NCBI GenBank assembly: GCA_025618425.1
Contig: CM046838.1
Coordinates: forward strand, 16,517,129-16,581,128
Length of the DNA stretch: 64,000 bases
Direction: 5' to 3'
Origin: Heliocidaris tuberculata
Taxonomy: Eukaryota; Echinodermata; Echinoidea; Camarodonta; Echinometridae
The position numbers and the translations under genes are program-made. Positions 1-10,927 of this stretch are shown here, piece after piece (the stretch's first letter is position 1; each line of letters opens with the position of its first letter). The notes below the pieces were generated by a model. The model had not been told where the DNA came from. It ran no database searches and was given only the letters and a program-made list of their open reading frames with translations.

Positions 1-580
1 CAACCAAATTATTTCATCCTTTTGTTAAAATGCAGAGAGCAACAATGACTTAATCTGCAGATTCCACACTGTGGTATTTTTTTCCTGATAGCCTTCTGGA
101 CATGTAGCATCAAATTAATTACTTTTTCCACATACAGACTGTAGAATGTACCATGAAAATACATATCATACAGCAATGGGCACTATGCAAACGTTTAATG
201 GTTCATAAACAAATACGTTTAACCTTGGACATGTATTGTAAGGCCTATATTTGCTTCACATTAATGTACAATACCCTTATTCTGAGGTTATCATTTACAG
301 TGTACTTTGTGCTCACAAAAAGCACTTGGAGAAAAATTTACTCTTCATACTTTGCACTTTAAACCATACTCCCAGACATAAGATCATATTACAATTTACA
401 AACTTTAAAATGTTAATCCCTGACGGTAGCCTAAATGTATTAAATGTTAATTCCTCCTAATCTACAGAATGCAGTGTTTTTGCCAAATGGCTGACAAACA
501 TGAGTCACAGAGTTCTACTCAAGTTCACATGATGTAACACTAGGATGTGTGACTGTGTGGTATGTGCCATATGATATCCC

Positions 581-943
581 TTAAAGGGTACCAATTAACT
601 ATTTCATTCTGTATGCTAGGGTTCCGTACCTCTATGTATTCAAAATAGGAGCTTCTAATGATCCTCCTTTAAAGAGATATTGCAACTTTAACTACATTGA
701 CACACCCGTACGTACGCACTCATGTGTAAAAGGGTGCTCAGGGAACCTATATACATGTAAGTCCAACTTACATGTGGCCCTGAATCTTGGGTTTTATGCA
801 TATCTTCATGTTATTCTTTATTTTCTCCATACACTCCTTAAACCAGTGACCCATAGAATGCCATATCAACTTTTTGGGGTTGATTTTATACTAGCTGTGC
901 TGCCTGTACACAAACTATTTTTGAGGTGATTGGTACCCTTTAA
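581..943. mobile_element. Family A TTAA element, copy 1
   Basis: The element starts TTAAAGGGTACCAAT and ends with the inverted form GATTGGTACCCTTTAA. It is about 363 bp long, has no ORF, and shares interior landmarks (CTGTATGCTAGGGTTCC; AAAGAGATATTGCAA) with the three other copies in this window. It is a miniature inverted-repeat element (MITE) dependent on a transposase encoded elsewhere. TTAA at both ends suggests piggyBac-type target choice. Confidence 0.75.
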
Positions 944-1599
944 AAATGGGAATGTGGTAAGAAGTATTATCCATATAATGAATGAATGATTACACCATGG
1001 TCAATATTCTGTGTACAATATGTTCCCCATGGTACACTGGACAGGAGTAGGCAAATTATATGGACAATTTATGTTCGTGCTTGGTGCTTATTTTCATGGC
1101 AATTTTTGTAACAAATTCTTTACCTCCTCCTAAAACTACCTCAACCAAAGTATCTTTCTTGATATAAATTTGGTCAAATAAAACGTGTTTATATACATAA
1201 TTTACATATTCGCATGCGCATTTAGCAATTTTACATGAGTACGAAACTGAAACAGAATACAAGAAACATTAATTGACAATACTTTTTGAAAGAAGATATT
1301 AAATGGATTAGTGCAAAGGCCCAAACAATCTATGGGCTCATATGAGTCAGTAGCAAGGAAAGAGTGAATATCTGTTATATATGTACATGTACATTGTAGC
1401 TGTGGCCTACTCATCATATCCATTATGCATGTACCTTCATGTGAGGAGTTTTCAATGATCTTTCTAGTTTAATAGTAAACACAGAATCATTGGTTGTCAC
1501 TCACTATTCCCAAATTATATCAGACTGAGCAACCATCTCTAAAAACAAGGTGTGAAGACAGAATATTTTCCTTTAGTGTCTGTGTGCAAGTGACATGAC

Positions 1600-1825
1600 A
1601 GTGTCGGTTCCATGACATTTGCTCCTGCAACAATTGCTCGGGTCTAACTTTGCCATGTTAATCCTAAACCTAAACCTAACCCTAACCCTAATCCTAACCC
1701 TAATCCTAATTTTCACATTGTCCTGAACAAAAAAACAAATCATGACATTGACCTTAACCTTTGAACTTTCGAGATATGGACAGCGGAGCAAATGTTGCAG
1801 GAGCAAATGTTGTTCACCAATGGTG
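1600..1825. mobile_element. TIR element with internal telomere-like repeats
   Basis: The sequence ACATTTGCTCCTGCAAC at about 1615 recurs inverted (GTTGCAGGAGCAAATGT) ending at about 1810. Between the arms is a CCTAAC/CCTAAT tract. The structure is a small non-autonomous DNA element; exact ends and target duplication are not clear. Confidence 0.55.
1664..1711. repeat. Interstitial telomere-like repeat (CCCTAA)n
   Basis: About eight units of CCTAAC, CCCTAA or CCTAAT run in tandem. CCCTAA is the complement of the metazoan telomere unit TTAGGG. Because the tract lies between inverted repeats of a small mobile element, it looks carried by that element rather than being a fusion scar. Confidence 0.75.
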
Positions 1826-1865
1826 ACAGATATACAGTGAAATCTACAAATACGACACTGAGATA

Positions 1866-2688
1866 TTAAAGGGTACCAATCACCAAAAATATTCTACTCT
1901 GTATGTTAGAGGTTCCATGTTGTTCTACTATACATTCAAAATATGGGCTTCAAATATTACTACTATAAAGAGATATTGCAATTTTTATTACACTCTCTAT
2001 AAGCATAAAAGCGACTTGTGAGTAGACTAGTTGATGCACCTGTACGCGCTTGCCAAGATAATGGCTCGCGTGGAACCAAACTCCGAGTTGGGTTCCATGC
2101 GAGCACCTTAATGTTACTCTTTATTTCCTTCATACTTCTAAACTGCTGTTGACAATGTCAGACAAAGCTCTTTGAGGTTAATTTGATACTTTCTAACGGT
2201 ATACAATTTTTTTTTTTCGATTCTAGGACAACTACCCCCTAGACAACTACCCCCCCCCCCCCCGGACAACTACCCCCCGTAAAACCACCCCCTGGACGAC
2301 TACCCCCCTAGGACATCTACCCCCCAGGACAACTACCCCCCAGGACAATTACCCCCCGGACAACTACCCCCCGAACAACTACCCCCCCAGGACAATTACC
2401 CCCAGGACAATTTTTCCGGGGGTAGCTGTCCAGGGGGTAGTTGTTCGGGGGGTAGTTGTCCGGGGGGTAATTGTCCTGGGGGGTAGTTGTCCTGGGGGGT
2501 AATTATCCTGGGGGGTAGTTGTCCTGGGGGGGTAGTTGTCCTAGGGGGTAGTTGTCCTGGGGGGTAGTTGTCCTAGGGGGGGTAGTCGTCCAGGGGTGGT
2601 TTTCCGGGGGGTGGTTGTCCGGGGGGGTAATTGTCCAGGGGGTAGTTGTCCGGATACGTTTTTTTTTCAGGTGGTTGGTACACTTTAA
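1866..2688. mobile_element. Family A TTAA element, copy 2, split by an inverted minisatellite
   Basis: The left end TTAAAGGGTACCAATCACC and right end GGTGGTTGGTACACTTTAA (inverted) match copy 3 and copy 4. The body is interrupted after the TATACAA landmark by the 2217-2660 minisatellite; without that insertion the element would be about 375 bp, as in the other copies. Confidence 0.75.
2217..2660. repeat. Inverted (foldback) minisatellite, C-rich arm then G-rich arm
   Basis: The left arm (about 2217-2408) is a tandem array of a ~15-17-bp unit, GGACAACTACCCCCC. After a short spacer the right arm (about 2416-2655) is an array of the reverse complement, GGGGGGTAGTTGTCC. The whole can fold into a ~190-bp hairpin, and either strand carries many G-runs able to form quadruplexes. 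The architecture matches TU/Foldback transposons, whose arms are built of short tandem repeats. Confidence 0.8.
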
Positions 2689-3099
2689 GTACAACACAAA
2701 TTGTAGACACAGTCTTTGTACAAATATTGATAGAGGAAAAGCTAATCTTGAGAATAGCTGTACAGCCTGTACTTGAAATGATAAGTGTAGGATTAAAACA
2801 GAATAAGAAATAAATTTCATCCTAATATTTTTTTTTACCAGTTCATCAATTATCACACATTTCTTTTACTTCATGAATAAAAAACTATATTTCTAGCCTA
2901 GATCTAGACTTAAGCTTTATGCATTAATACTTATTTGAATTTGGGCAAATTACAGGTGACCAGAATATGAATATTAGCTAATTAAGATATCATATTATTA
3001 TACATGTCCTTACACTGTTTTTCGTGAGGAAAAAAATTCTGAAAAACAGGAAAAATTTTCTTGTTTAGAGTTGGTGAAGTTAATGAAAAGTGTACTTAC

Positions 3100-3271
3100 A
3101 CACTGATTGCTACATCAGCACAGTCATCAGGATGATTCATTATCTTATTGACGTACCACTTGGCATGGGTCACATGACTTGGTAATCGGAACCTGAAGAG
3201 GGCGACATTGCCATAACTATCATATTCCCTCAGCAGCTTCAGATTGTATAACTGTTCTCCTCTTGTTAATT
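3100..3271 (-). CDS. Exon 2 of TMEM8/PGAP6-like gene: start of ectodomain
   Basis: The 172-nt exon has a pyrimidine-rich acceptor (TTTTTCCTCTCAG) at its 5' edge and the consensus donor GTAAGT at 3094-3099. It encodes 56 complete codons without a stop, plus two spare bases at each end. Key residues are LREYDSYGNVALFRFRLP and HAKWYVNKI, followed by DDCADVAIS. The pattern of an aromatic/glycine turn, then FRFR-L-P, then a Trp-containing strand and a Cys-Asp segment matches what I remember of the PGAP6/TMEM8A N-terminus. The next exon would lie left of 3094; I did not find it in 1-3093. Confidence 0.75.
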
Positions 3272-4303
3272 CTGAGAGGAAAAAGATAAAAGTAAAACAT
3301 GTTTGTTTGTAATTGTGCCAAAAGAACTGTCTCCTACAATGCTTAAATTTGAGTTACATGTACGTTGCATTCATACATACACCATTTGGGGGGGGGGCCA
3401 AGAATTACGTTTTTTTAAGCACTCATGCATTTTTTTTGTCAGTCCTAAATAGAGTTCCGAAGTGCTGACGTCATATTCACTCATCGTAAACAACAGAGCC
3501 TGCGCATGAGGTTCACCGCGAAGTCATTCAAGCAAAGGGCTGGCGCAGGGCAATTTCAGTCTTTGGCGCTGGTGTGATCACCACGCCATTGTTTAGCACA
3601 AAATTGTTTGCAACTAGCAACCTTGACAACTTGGCAGGTATGACGTCATACTTTGGTACTCTAATCATGACTGAGATGATGAGATCACCAATTTTAAATC
3701 ATGATTTAGCCAGAATCATGGGCTGGAATTCACAAAGGTGGTTTCAATTCAGACCACAGTTTACGCAGATTTCTTGGTATAAATATGCTTGATTTAGCAC
3801 ATACACTTAAAAAGATCCAATAATGAATGCACACCGGTCATGCGTGGTTGGCAGAAGAGCTAAATTCAGGCTAGTTGCCATGGTTTAGACCATGATTTAT
3901 GTAAATTCAGACCATGGTTTATTTAAATTAATTTAAATACATGTAAACCATGGTGTGACAAGGGCGGATCCAGGTTTTAAAAAAAGGGGGGGTCCAAAGG
4001 GTGAGAAGTTATCATTTTGGCAAACGCAAGCGCCGAAGGCGCTAAGCGCCTCTATAGACATATATATATATATATATATATATTGCCTGTTTGACTATTT
4101 TAATGTTGAAATATAGTTGGGCGCGCAGAGCGCGCCACAAAAATTTGATAATACGAGCCTGAAAATGTCTTAGTTTGTACTGAAATTACATTTAATCTAT
4201 TAATATTACATGGAATTATTGTTTATTTGAGATGGAAAATACATATATAATGATTGCAAATTACCATCTTTTATCAAAAAGTGCGGGTATATTTGTACAG
4301 GCC

Positions 4304-4349
<46 letters not shown>

Positions 4350-7300
4350 TACAACACAAACAGTCCAGTGAGACAAATAAAAATAAAATCTGGAGATTTA
4401 TTACTTGAGATTGGTTCTTCAATGTTGAAGTACTATGTTGATAACCTAGGAATTGGGTGTGCGCATGCTGTACAAACACACTTAGTAAATTTTAGTGATA
4501 CATGTACACAAATACAGCAATGAAGAATTATTCACTAAATATCATCTATATTATCTCCTCCCATCCCTGAGATAACAATTCGCAAGTGTTTACATCATCA
4601 CGAGTTATAAATCACAAATCACAGAAGAACACAAAAAAGGGAAAGTTCCTTAGATTCAGGAGTTCACAATCAAGGCCGATCAACAACAGTACCAATACCA
4701 GTTTTGCTGAAAATTCACAGGATTTAACAATCAACCACAGCATCTACTCATTAGGCAAAATAAATAAGTTTTGTATCACAAAACTAGTCATGGTGCAATG
4801 TATCAGATTCAAGCGTTCCCAATCAACAACAAGAAAAAATATATCAAAAGTCCTCGGAGAAAACAAACCTCCTCCCCCCCCCCCCCCCGAGCACCTGTCA
4901 TTACCTTTGAATTTCGTGACTTTGACCTTTTGTGTGACTTTAAGTCTTGACCTTCACAACTTTAACCTTTATATGGACACATGAAGTTCACTTCTTGCGA
5001 TGTACAACCATAGGGTAGGTGTAGGGAATACCAGACCCTTAAGCACGTTTGCATAATTTGCATAAACATGAACACAGACACACACTAGTAAGGTTTACCA
5101 ATGCTTTCAGCAACTCTTTTTATTTCTCAGGGTACCGAAATAATGACAAAAATTTGTTTACCTAATGAAATAATCTCCTTAATGACGTCATAGGTAAATG
5201 GTCCATTATTCCCTACCCATGAAAGTAATACAAGACCGCTACATTTTCAACCGAAATCTCAAATATTTGTTGAGGAAAATGATATTTCGTTGGAAATGTA
5301 AATACCAATAAAGAATTGTTTTTTGGAGAGTATGTTTTGGTTTCATCAAAATCTGTTGCAATTTTAACCAAAAATTTTATAGCATTTATCATCGGATAAA
5401 TTTAATTACCATTTAAACGGCATTCAACATGTTCAATGTGCCGTTACTTTTGCCTCCGGCAACTTTACGTTTTGTTGTTGATGATTTTAAGTACATCAAT
5501 ACTGAACAATTGACAATGATAATTTTAAAGATTACAGAGAGTTGTAAAATGACATTGAAATACGTCTTAAAAAGAAAGATGTAAAATGACGTTAAAACAA
5601 CTTAACACATCCAACCAAACTCTAGTAATCTCGCGGCCGAACGGAGCGAACGGGCCCGCCCGGCCCGTGCCCCGGCCACGGCGGGGATGCATGTCCCCAC
5701 TACCAGTGGCGGCACCAGGATTTTTAAAGTGGGGGGGCAAATGGGGGGCAAAAGAAAATGTTGGGGGGCAAGGGCGGACAAAAAAAATTTTGACACTTTT
5801 TGTAGTGAAAATGTACAGAATATTCGGCTATAAACCTACCCAGATATGAGGACATTTTGAGCATCTAGCTGAACTGCCCGATTATAAAGAGGTGTTAGTT
5901 ATATACGTAGTAAAAATGTACAGAAATTACATATTCGGCTATAAAACTACCCCAATATGCATGAGGACATTTGAGCATCTTGCTGCCCGATTATGAGGTG
6001 GTAGTTATTTATTGCGAACACTTTTTGTCGTGAAAATGTACAGAAATTATATATTCGGCTATGAAACTACCCAGATATGAGGACATTTGAGCATCTTGCT
6101 GCCTGATAATAAGGTGGTAGTTATACATTGCGAACGGGCAAAAATTTTGAAACTTTTTGTGGTGAAAATGTACAGAAATGATTATTTGGCTATAAAACTA
6201 CCCCAATATGAGGAAATTTGATCATCTCACGGCCTGATTATGTGGTGGGAGTTATAGGCCTGTATTGCGAGCGAGCGAAGCGAGCGAGCAAAAATTTTGA
6301 CACTATTATAGTGGAAATGTACAGAAATTATTCAGCTATAAAACTACCCAAATATGAGGATATTTACACGAGCTGAGCGAACAAATTTGCCACATGCCCC
6401 CCCCCACCTTGATGCCGCCACTGCTTTCCAAGTTTCCGTTTTCTTTCTTTTTCCTTCTTTTCTCCATTCCTTTTTCACTTTTTTCTTTCCTTTTCTTTTC
6501 TTTTTCATTTTCCACCCTTTTATTTTTTTTTCACCCCGAAAATTATTGGGGGGGCAACTGGGGGGGGGGGGCAAAGCTTCTGACTGGGGGGGCAAATGCC
6601 CCCCATGCCCCCCCCCCCCCCCCCTTGGTGCCGCCACTGCCCACTACTTAATCAACTGCACTAGCGCCGAAAGTTTTTATCAATTAACCTGCAGCAGAGC
6701 TGCATTTATATATTTGGGCCAAGCAAAAATTATTTACCTATATGGATACTTGTGCTTTGGTATTGTCTAGAATGACGAGTTGCCTCGAATGAGTGACTTG
6801 AAGTTGAATGATGCCGCGTGCAGCCTGCCTCCTCGAGGGTTGCAAGCATAGTTGCAAGACAGCGTACGTACGATCAAAAGTCGCATGCATAAACCTATGC
6901 GTGCCGCGCCGCATATCTGATCTGGCATGGCAGTACAGTACTTAGGCCTACTTTGCGACGGAGAATGAAACAATGGGTAATGAATAGGGCCTACGCAGTA
7001 TCTTGCATGATCAGGTCGGCAGAATTTCTGGGGGGGGGGGAAGAAAAAAAACGCCAAGAAAGACGGCGCCAAGTAAAAAAAAAAAAAAAAAACGGCGCCA
7101 AAAAGGGGGGGTCCGGACCCCCGCGACCCCCCCTCTGGATCCGCCTATGTGTGAACCATGGCAACTAGTGTGAATTTAGCTCTTTTGCCAACCACACGCG
7201 ACCGGCGCGCGTTCATTATTGGATCTTTTTAAGTGTATGTGGCTATGTGCTAAATCAAGCATATTTATACCACGAAATATGCATAAACCATGGTCTAAAT

Positions 7301-9340
7301 TGAAACCACGTTTGTGAATTCCGGCCATGGTTTCTGAAGCGCATGAATGCTACCAAGATCTCAATAATATTTCAATGACATCACAATCTGCTTCTGGTTC
7401 CAGTACAAATAACATGCACCCTTCTAAGTGTAGGAGAAAATCAAAGAAAACATGAAGAATGATTTTTAAAAAGATGAAATAAGGAGGGGGGAAAAAACAG
7501 AAAGAGATGATACAAGAAGTAAGATGAGAAGGTGATGATTAGAAGGGATAGCTTCAACGTGTTGTTTGGCACTCTTCATTAACCCAGTCATAAATCACAG
7601 TGATTGAAACTATCCAGAAGAGAGCACTGAGGATGATACTTCGTGCTCAGTATGAATTGTACGATCAAGCATTATTCATATGTAACATGGTTTCATTACA
7701 GTCTCGCCGAGATCAATTGTGCAGCAAGTTTGCCGCTCAGTTGTTCAAAAGCTTTTGTGATTAGCTCCCAGCAGCGAGGTCATCTCGTCAGTAACTCAGG
7801 AACAGTAAAAAAACTGATAGAAATCAGATGTAGAACAGAATGCTACCGGAAAAGTGCAATACCCTACATTGCCCGATTACTGAACACTAATGTTGATCTT
7901 TCATAGATCAAAATACATTTGCTAATTGAAATTGTCATTGTACCAATTATTGTAGCAGTTGCTATTGAGAAAAGAAATTTAATTTGTAGTTCCTTTAATG
8001 TTTTCTTTGTGTTATACATATTTTATGATTTTTGAGTGCTTCTGATGAATCGCTATTTGGTAACTTTTTAAAATTCAATTTTGAATTTTGATTATAATCT
8101 GTTATTAATTACTTTAATTCCAAGTCATAGATATTCCTTTCAATGTACACTATACTCTAACGTGTCATATCAGTTGTATTTAGGCATTCAAAACAAAACA
8201 TTTGAAGGCTTTTGAAGGTTCTTGATGTGTTTTTTATTGAGCAACCTTGTTTTGCTTTCCTTCCTGCTCTCTTACTAAAATTTTAATTTAAGGGTAATGC
8301 GTTGAAAAAAAGACACTTGGTATTGCTTTCAACATAAATTGCTTTATTTCAATTTCATTAAATAATCCTTGTAGAAATTGTGTGATGTAATTTTAGTTGA
8401 AATATCTGAAGGCATTTTAAACTAATCGGTCATTATACATTGTCTTTTTGTTTACTCTGTAAAAACCCAAGCAGGTCGTATCATTTCTAAAATGTATAAA
8501 ATGTAAAGATAGGTTAAAAGAATTATAGACTTTCAATTGTTAGAGCCAAACTTATAATTTATTGACATCTTTTTTGGTAAATTATTTGTAAGGACCTACG
8601 ATCGATGAACAGGCATTCGTCCTATATCATCGTGGGATTAAAGTAAAGTAAGTAAAACAAAACAAAAACATAAGGAAAGATGCAAGAGAAGGCAAAAGAA
8701 ACAAAAATTAAAAATGCATAGGAATTGATAGAAGAAAAGATGAAAGGAGAAATAATTGAAAACACATTAAATACAAAATAATTACAAGTCCTACACACAT
8801 CATGGCGAAACTAATTATGAATTGAGAATCGCTCCTCTCTTTCAGTTTCACTATCATGACTATTAATTATAAAGGGATCATCCAGTTATCTTCAGATAAG
8901 CTTGTACATGTATAAGTGGGGGTCATCGAACTCAAACTCAAAGTAGCCTACTCAAAGGGAGTTCTTATCTTCTAAAACTATAGCATAAGACATGAACATT
9001 TAAACACTTCAAATGCAACAACATTACCAGTGAGCTCAATATTATAATAAATCACAAATTAAAAGACGAGACTAAAGTCAAAGACGAACTAGATCTAGAT
9101 AGACAAAGAAAGATAAATAAAAAATATCACAAACGCATATTATGGTTTGTGGGTCTAAAGACATGCCAAAGTCAGCAACTGGCTGGTAGATATTCATCAC
9201 TTACCCGAACAATTCACATGATGAGTCCCGCTGATAATTATCAAAATGCTAAATAAACATTTCAATAAATCTAGTGATAATAGAGTTCCTATAATGGACT
9301 TCCTTTTCGCAGTACATCCGCATCCTGTCGGCATTTCCAT
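3100..9340 (-). CDS. TMEM8/PGAP6-like gene, 5' part (exons 1-2, partial)
   Basis: This entry joins two coding exons on the minus strand, 9205-9340 and 3100-3271. Exon 1 ends in one spare base (G) before GTAAGT, and exon 2 begins with two spare bases (AA) after a pyrimidine-rich CAG acceptor, so the junction codon is GAA (Glu) and the frame runs through. The product starts with a basic stretch, a hydrophobic h-region (LLKCLFSILIIISG) and then a likely cleavage region ending NCS, so it enters the secretory pathway. The next 56 residues contain SYGNVALFRFRLPSHVTHAKW, which resembles the first ectodomain strands of TMEM8A/PGAP6 (YG..KLFRFRVP in my memory of the human protein). PGAP6 is known as a GPI-directed phospholipase with a C-terminal multi-pass domain; none of that part is in the window. 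Family assignment is from remembered similarity only; the exon structure itself is much firmer. Confidence 0.6.
4304..4348. repeat. Poly-C tract, about 45 bp
   Basis: An uninterrupted C-run (G-run on the minus strand). The length in the assembly may be unreliable. Confidence 0.95.
5704..6639. mobile_element. Inner nested hAT-like element with perfect 8-bp target duplication
   Basis: The ends are CAGTGGCGGCACCAGG (5704) and its inverse CCTTGGTGCCGCCACTG (ending 6639). The flanking bases CCCACTAC occur exactly at 5696-5703 and again at 6640-6647, a perfect 8-bp duplication that identifies a hAT-type transposition. The interior is a tandem array (5790-6360) and a pyrimidine-rich block; there is no transposase, so it moved in trans. 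Confidence 0.85.
5790..6360. repeat. Five tandem ~110-145-bp units inside the inner hAT-like element
   Basis: Each unit carries AAAATGTACAGAAATTA, a TTCGGCTATAAAACTACCC landmark, ATATGAGGACATTTGAGCAT and GGTGGTAGTTATA. Units begin near 5800, 5905, 6030, 6160 and 6305. Between units four and five is the palindromic GCGAGCGAAGCGAGCG motif. Repeated short ORFs here are by-products of the array. Confidence 0.75.
7578..8660 (+). pseudogene. Decayed LINE 3' end (reverse transcriptase C-terminus plus 3' UTR)
   Basis: Reading in two frames gives IQKRALRMILRAQYELYDQA, then SRRDQLCSKFAAQLFKS, then after a shift CRTECYRKSAIPYIARLLN. These are the typical closing segments of non-LTR (CR1/L2/jockey-like) reverse transcriptase proteins: a Q-K-R-A-L-R-I helix, an S-R-R-x-Q-L-C-x-K-F-A segment and an R-T-E-R-Y-x-K-S-A-I-P segment. 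Stops and frame changes show it is dead. About 750 bp of AT-rich 3' UTR follows and ends in a TAAAGTAAAGTAAGTAAA-type tail. The 5' part is missing, as expected for target-primed reverse transcription. Confidence 0.75.
9205..9340 (-). CDS. Exon 1 of TMEM8/PGAP6-like gene: start codon and signal peptide
   Basis: I chose the ATG at 9338-9340 because it sits in a strong Kozak context (ACCATGG on the minus strand) and a second Met follows two codons later. An in-frame ATG exists at 9385 but its context is weak. The peptide reads MEMPTGCGCTAKRK, then a hydrophobic segment of about 20 residues, then THHVNCS. This is a typical eukaryotic signal peptide: basic n-region, leucine/isoleucine-rich h-region. 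The exon ends at 9205 with donor GTAAGT (9199-9204) in phase 1. Confidence 0.6.
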
Positions 9341-10127
9341 GGTTTTAATGGTACGGTGTCGTCTTCTCAGATGTTCCAACAACATGCAAAATATTCCAAT
9401 TCCAGATTCAGCTAGCTATATTTTTAGTGTGTGCATTCATTCAGAGAGCTAGCTGGTATGACGTGCATAAAATAAATATAACATGCGCACACAGCGTCAT
9501 AATCCCACACTATACAAGACGAACAAATTCCATTTCATTGAAGTTACATCCCACACGTTGCTGTCCAAAGCAACAGGAACTTAATATGGATGATTTCATC
9601 CTGACTGCAGCATGGTCAAGGAATTATTCATGTAATGTTTATTTTCGTATTAAAAAAAAAAGCGTGCAAACTATATATGAAAAACTTTGAAAGAAAAAAA
9701 AACAAAAAAAACGTCATGTATAGGCCTCTCTATAGGCTAGAGTAGTAGAGGTGTAATCTACCCGAACTACATTCCTTCTCAAAACCCTAATTTAGTTTTG
9801 TTATCAAAAGTGTTTTTTTTAATGCGTTAAAAAATAAAAAATGCTTACATTTTTTTCAAACAATATCAGTTAAAAAGTTTAATAAGGAATTCACTGAAGT
9901 ATCAAGCTACAAGCAAACCTCAATGGCTTGGAGAGTTTCTCAAGGCTTCTCTTTTTTTTTAGCTTTGATGAAAAAAAAAAGAAAAGCCTTCTGAGCATCA
10001 AAAGCATGTTTCCACCTCCTCTGGAATGGAGCTTCAATTCAAATCAACCACATGCATCTTGTCAAAGTGATTTCTACATTTTATTTGTATCTGAGATATG
10101 TTGCGACTGAACGTATAGATTTGATTG

Positions 10128-10135
10128 TGACGTCA
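10128..10135. promoter_or_regulatory. CRE-type palindrome TGACGTCA
   Basis: A perfect TGACGTCA, the CREB/ATF consensus, lies in GTGACGTCACAAT. About 45 bp downstream is TGACGTAA and then a CpG-rich stretch (10195-10265) with CACTTCCGC, an ETS-like site. The location between divergent genes fits a promoter element, but it is 0.8 kb from one start and 1.5 kb from the other. Confidence 0.3.
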
Positions 10136-10502
10136 CAATTAAAGGCCAGCTCGAAACTTTCGATTGTTTTCGGCAGATAATGACGTAATAAAAGGAACGC
10201 GCTTCAGATGCGCGGCGCGTTCTCAAGCGCGCACTTCCGCTTTTTGTCAACAAACGCGCAATGCATGACGGTGAAATTTCAAGAAAGATTGTACCATTTA
10301 TACTATACTGCATTACTGTACTCTGTTGTTCGGAATATACATTGTATTTCAGCCTTCTCTCACCATTTAATCTTGCATTATAGGGTGTCTGCCTATCGAT
10401 ATTTAATTACTCAAACCGCAAATTTACTGGATATAGTTACAAATAGACCTTTTCGTTGCCCGGATATTAGCCTTAGGTAACAAATGCCCAAATATTGTTC
10501 AT

Positions 10503-10927
10503 TTAACCCTTTCAAGACAATTGACCACATTTTGTGGTTTGGCTCAATAACTGTTGATTCAGAGCTCTAAAAATATACCAGATGCATGAGTAAAAAAGGC
10601 AAAATTTTCTGCGCACACTATACATGTCCATTTTTGTTTCATGACCATATTGCTTTTGATGTTAGAAATTTTATAAACAAGAATAAGCTTTGAATTCCTT
10701 AAATTGGCAACACATTGACATGTTAAAAATCATTGTTGTTTTTTTTTAATCAAAATTGGCAATTTTTTCAACTTTCTTACATATTTCTAACCATGTGTAT
10801 TGTTTTCAAAGACATTACGCCTTATTAGAACCATGTAGCACTAAAAGAAAAATATTAATGTAGCCAATTTGAAGAATAAAATGTGATCAGTTTAGCCCTT
10901 GAATAATTCTTGTCCTGAAAGGGTTAA
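10503..10927. mobile_element. Family B TTAA element, copy 1
   Basis: The ends are TTAACCCTTTCAAGACA and TGTCCTGAAAGGGTTAA, inverted repeats of each other. The ~425-bp interior is AT-rich without an ORF, and carries the shared landmark TTGACCACATTTTGTGGTTT. It is inverted relative to copies 2 and 3. Confidence 0.75.

Larger units (their letters stand above)
1..3093. other. Intron 2 (part) of the TMEM8/PGAP6-like gene
   Basis: I see no exon here on either strand. The stretch holds two copies of the TTAA-flanked family A element (581-943 and 1866-2688), a terminal-inverted-repeat element carrying telomere-like repeats (about 1600-1825), and a large inverted minisatellite (2217-2660). The ORFs that cross the minisatellite are Pro/Thr- or Gly/Val-repeat artefacts of the CCCCC-rich units. 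Confidence 0.6.
3961..7148. mobile_element. Middle nested element, hAT-like, non-autonomous
   Basis: The left end reads AGGGCGGATCCAGG and the right end is its near-perfect inverse (CTCTGGATCCGCCTAT). The flanks GTGTGACA (3953-3960) and GTGTGAAC (7149-7156) agree at six of eight positions, as an aged 8-bp target duplication would. The interior has a (TA)n tract, a ~45-bp C-run at 4304-4348, and the younger element 5704-6639; there is no recognisable transposase. Confidence 0.6.
3690..7345. mobile_element. Outer palindromic MITE split by nested hAT-like elements
   Basis: The left arm (about 3690-3960) and right arm (about 7149-7345) are inverted copies over roughly 190-250 bp. Shared landmarks are GGAATTCACAAA, TGGTATAAATATGCTTGA, AAAAAGATCCAATAATGAA and the ACCATGGTTTA motif. 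Removing 3961-7148 restores a compact palindromic element of about 460 bp. No transposase ORF is present. Confidence 0.7.
3272..9198. other. Intron 1 of the TMEM8/PGAP6-like gene
   Basis: The intron is about 5.9 kb. It contains the nested transposon complex at 3.69-7.35 kb and a plus-strand LINE 3' end at about 7.58-8.66 kb. The remaining parts (3272-3690 and 8660-9198) show no exon, RNA gene or clear repeat. Confidence 0.6.

Noticed and set aside
6344..6770. Gly/Pro/Phe-rich ORFs on both strands
   Set aside because: They are translations of G/C runs and a pyrimidine block inside the inner hAT-like element, without any transposase motif.
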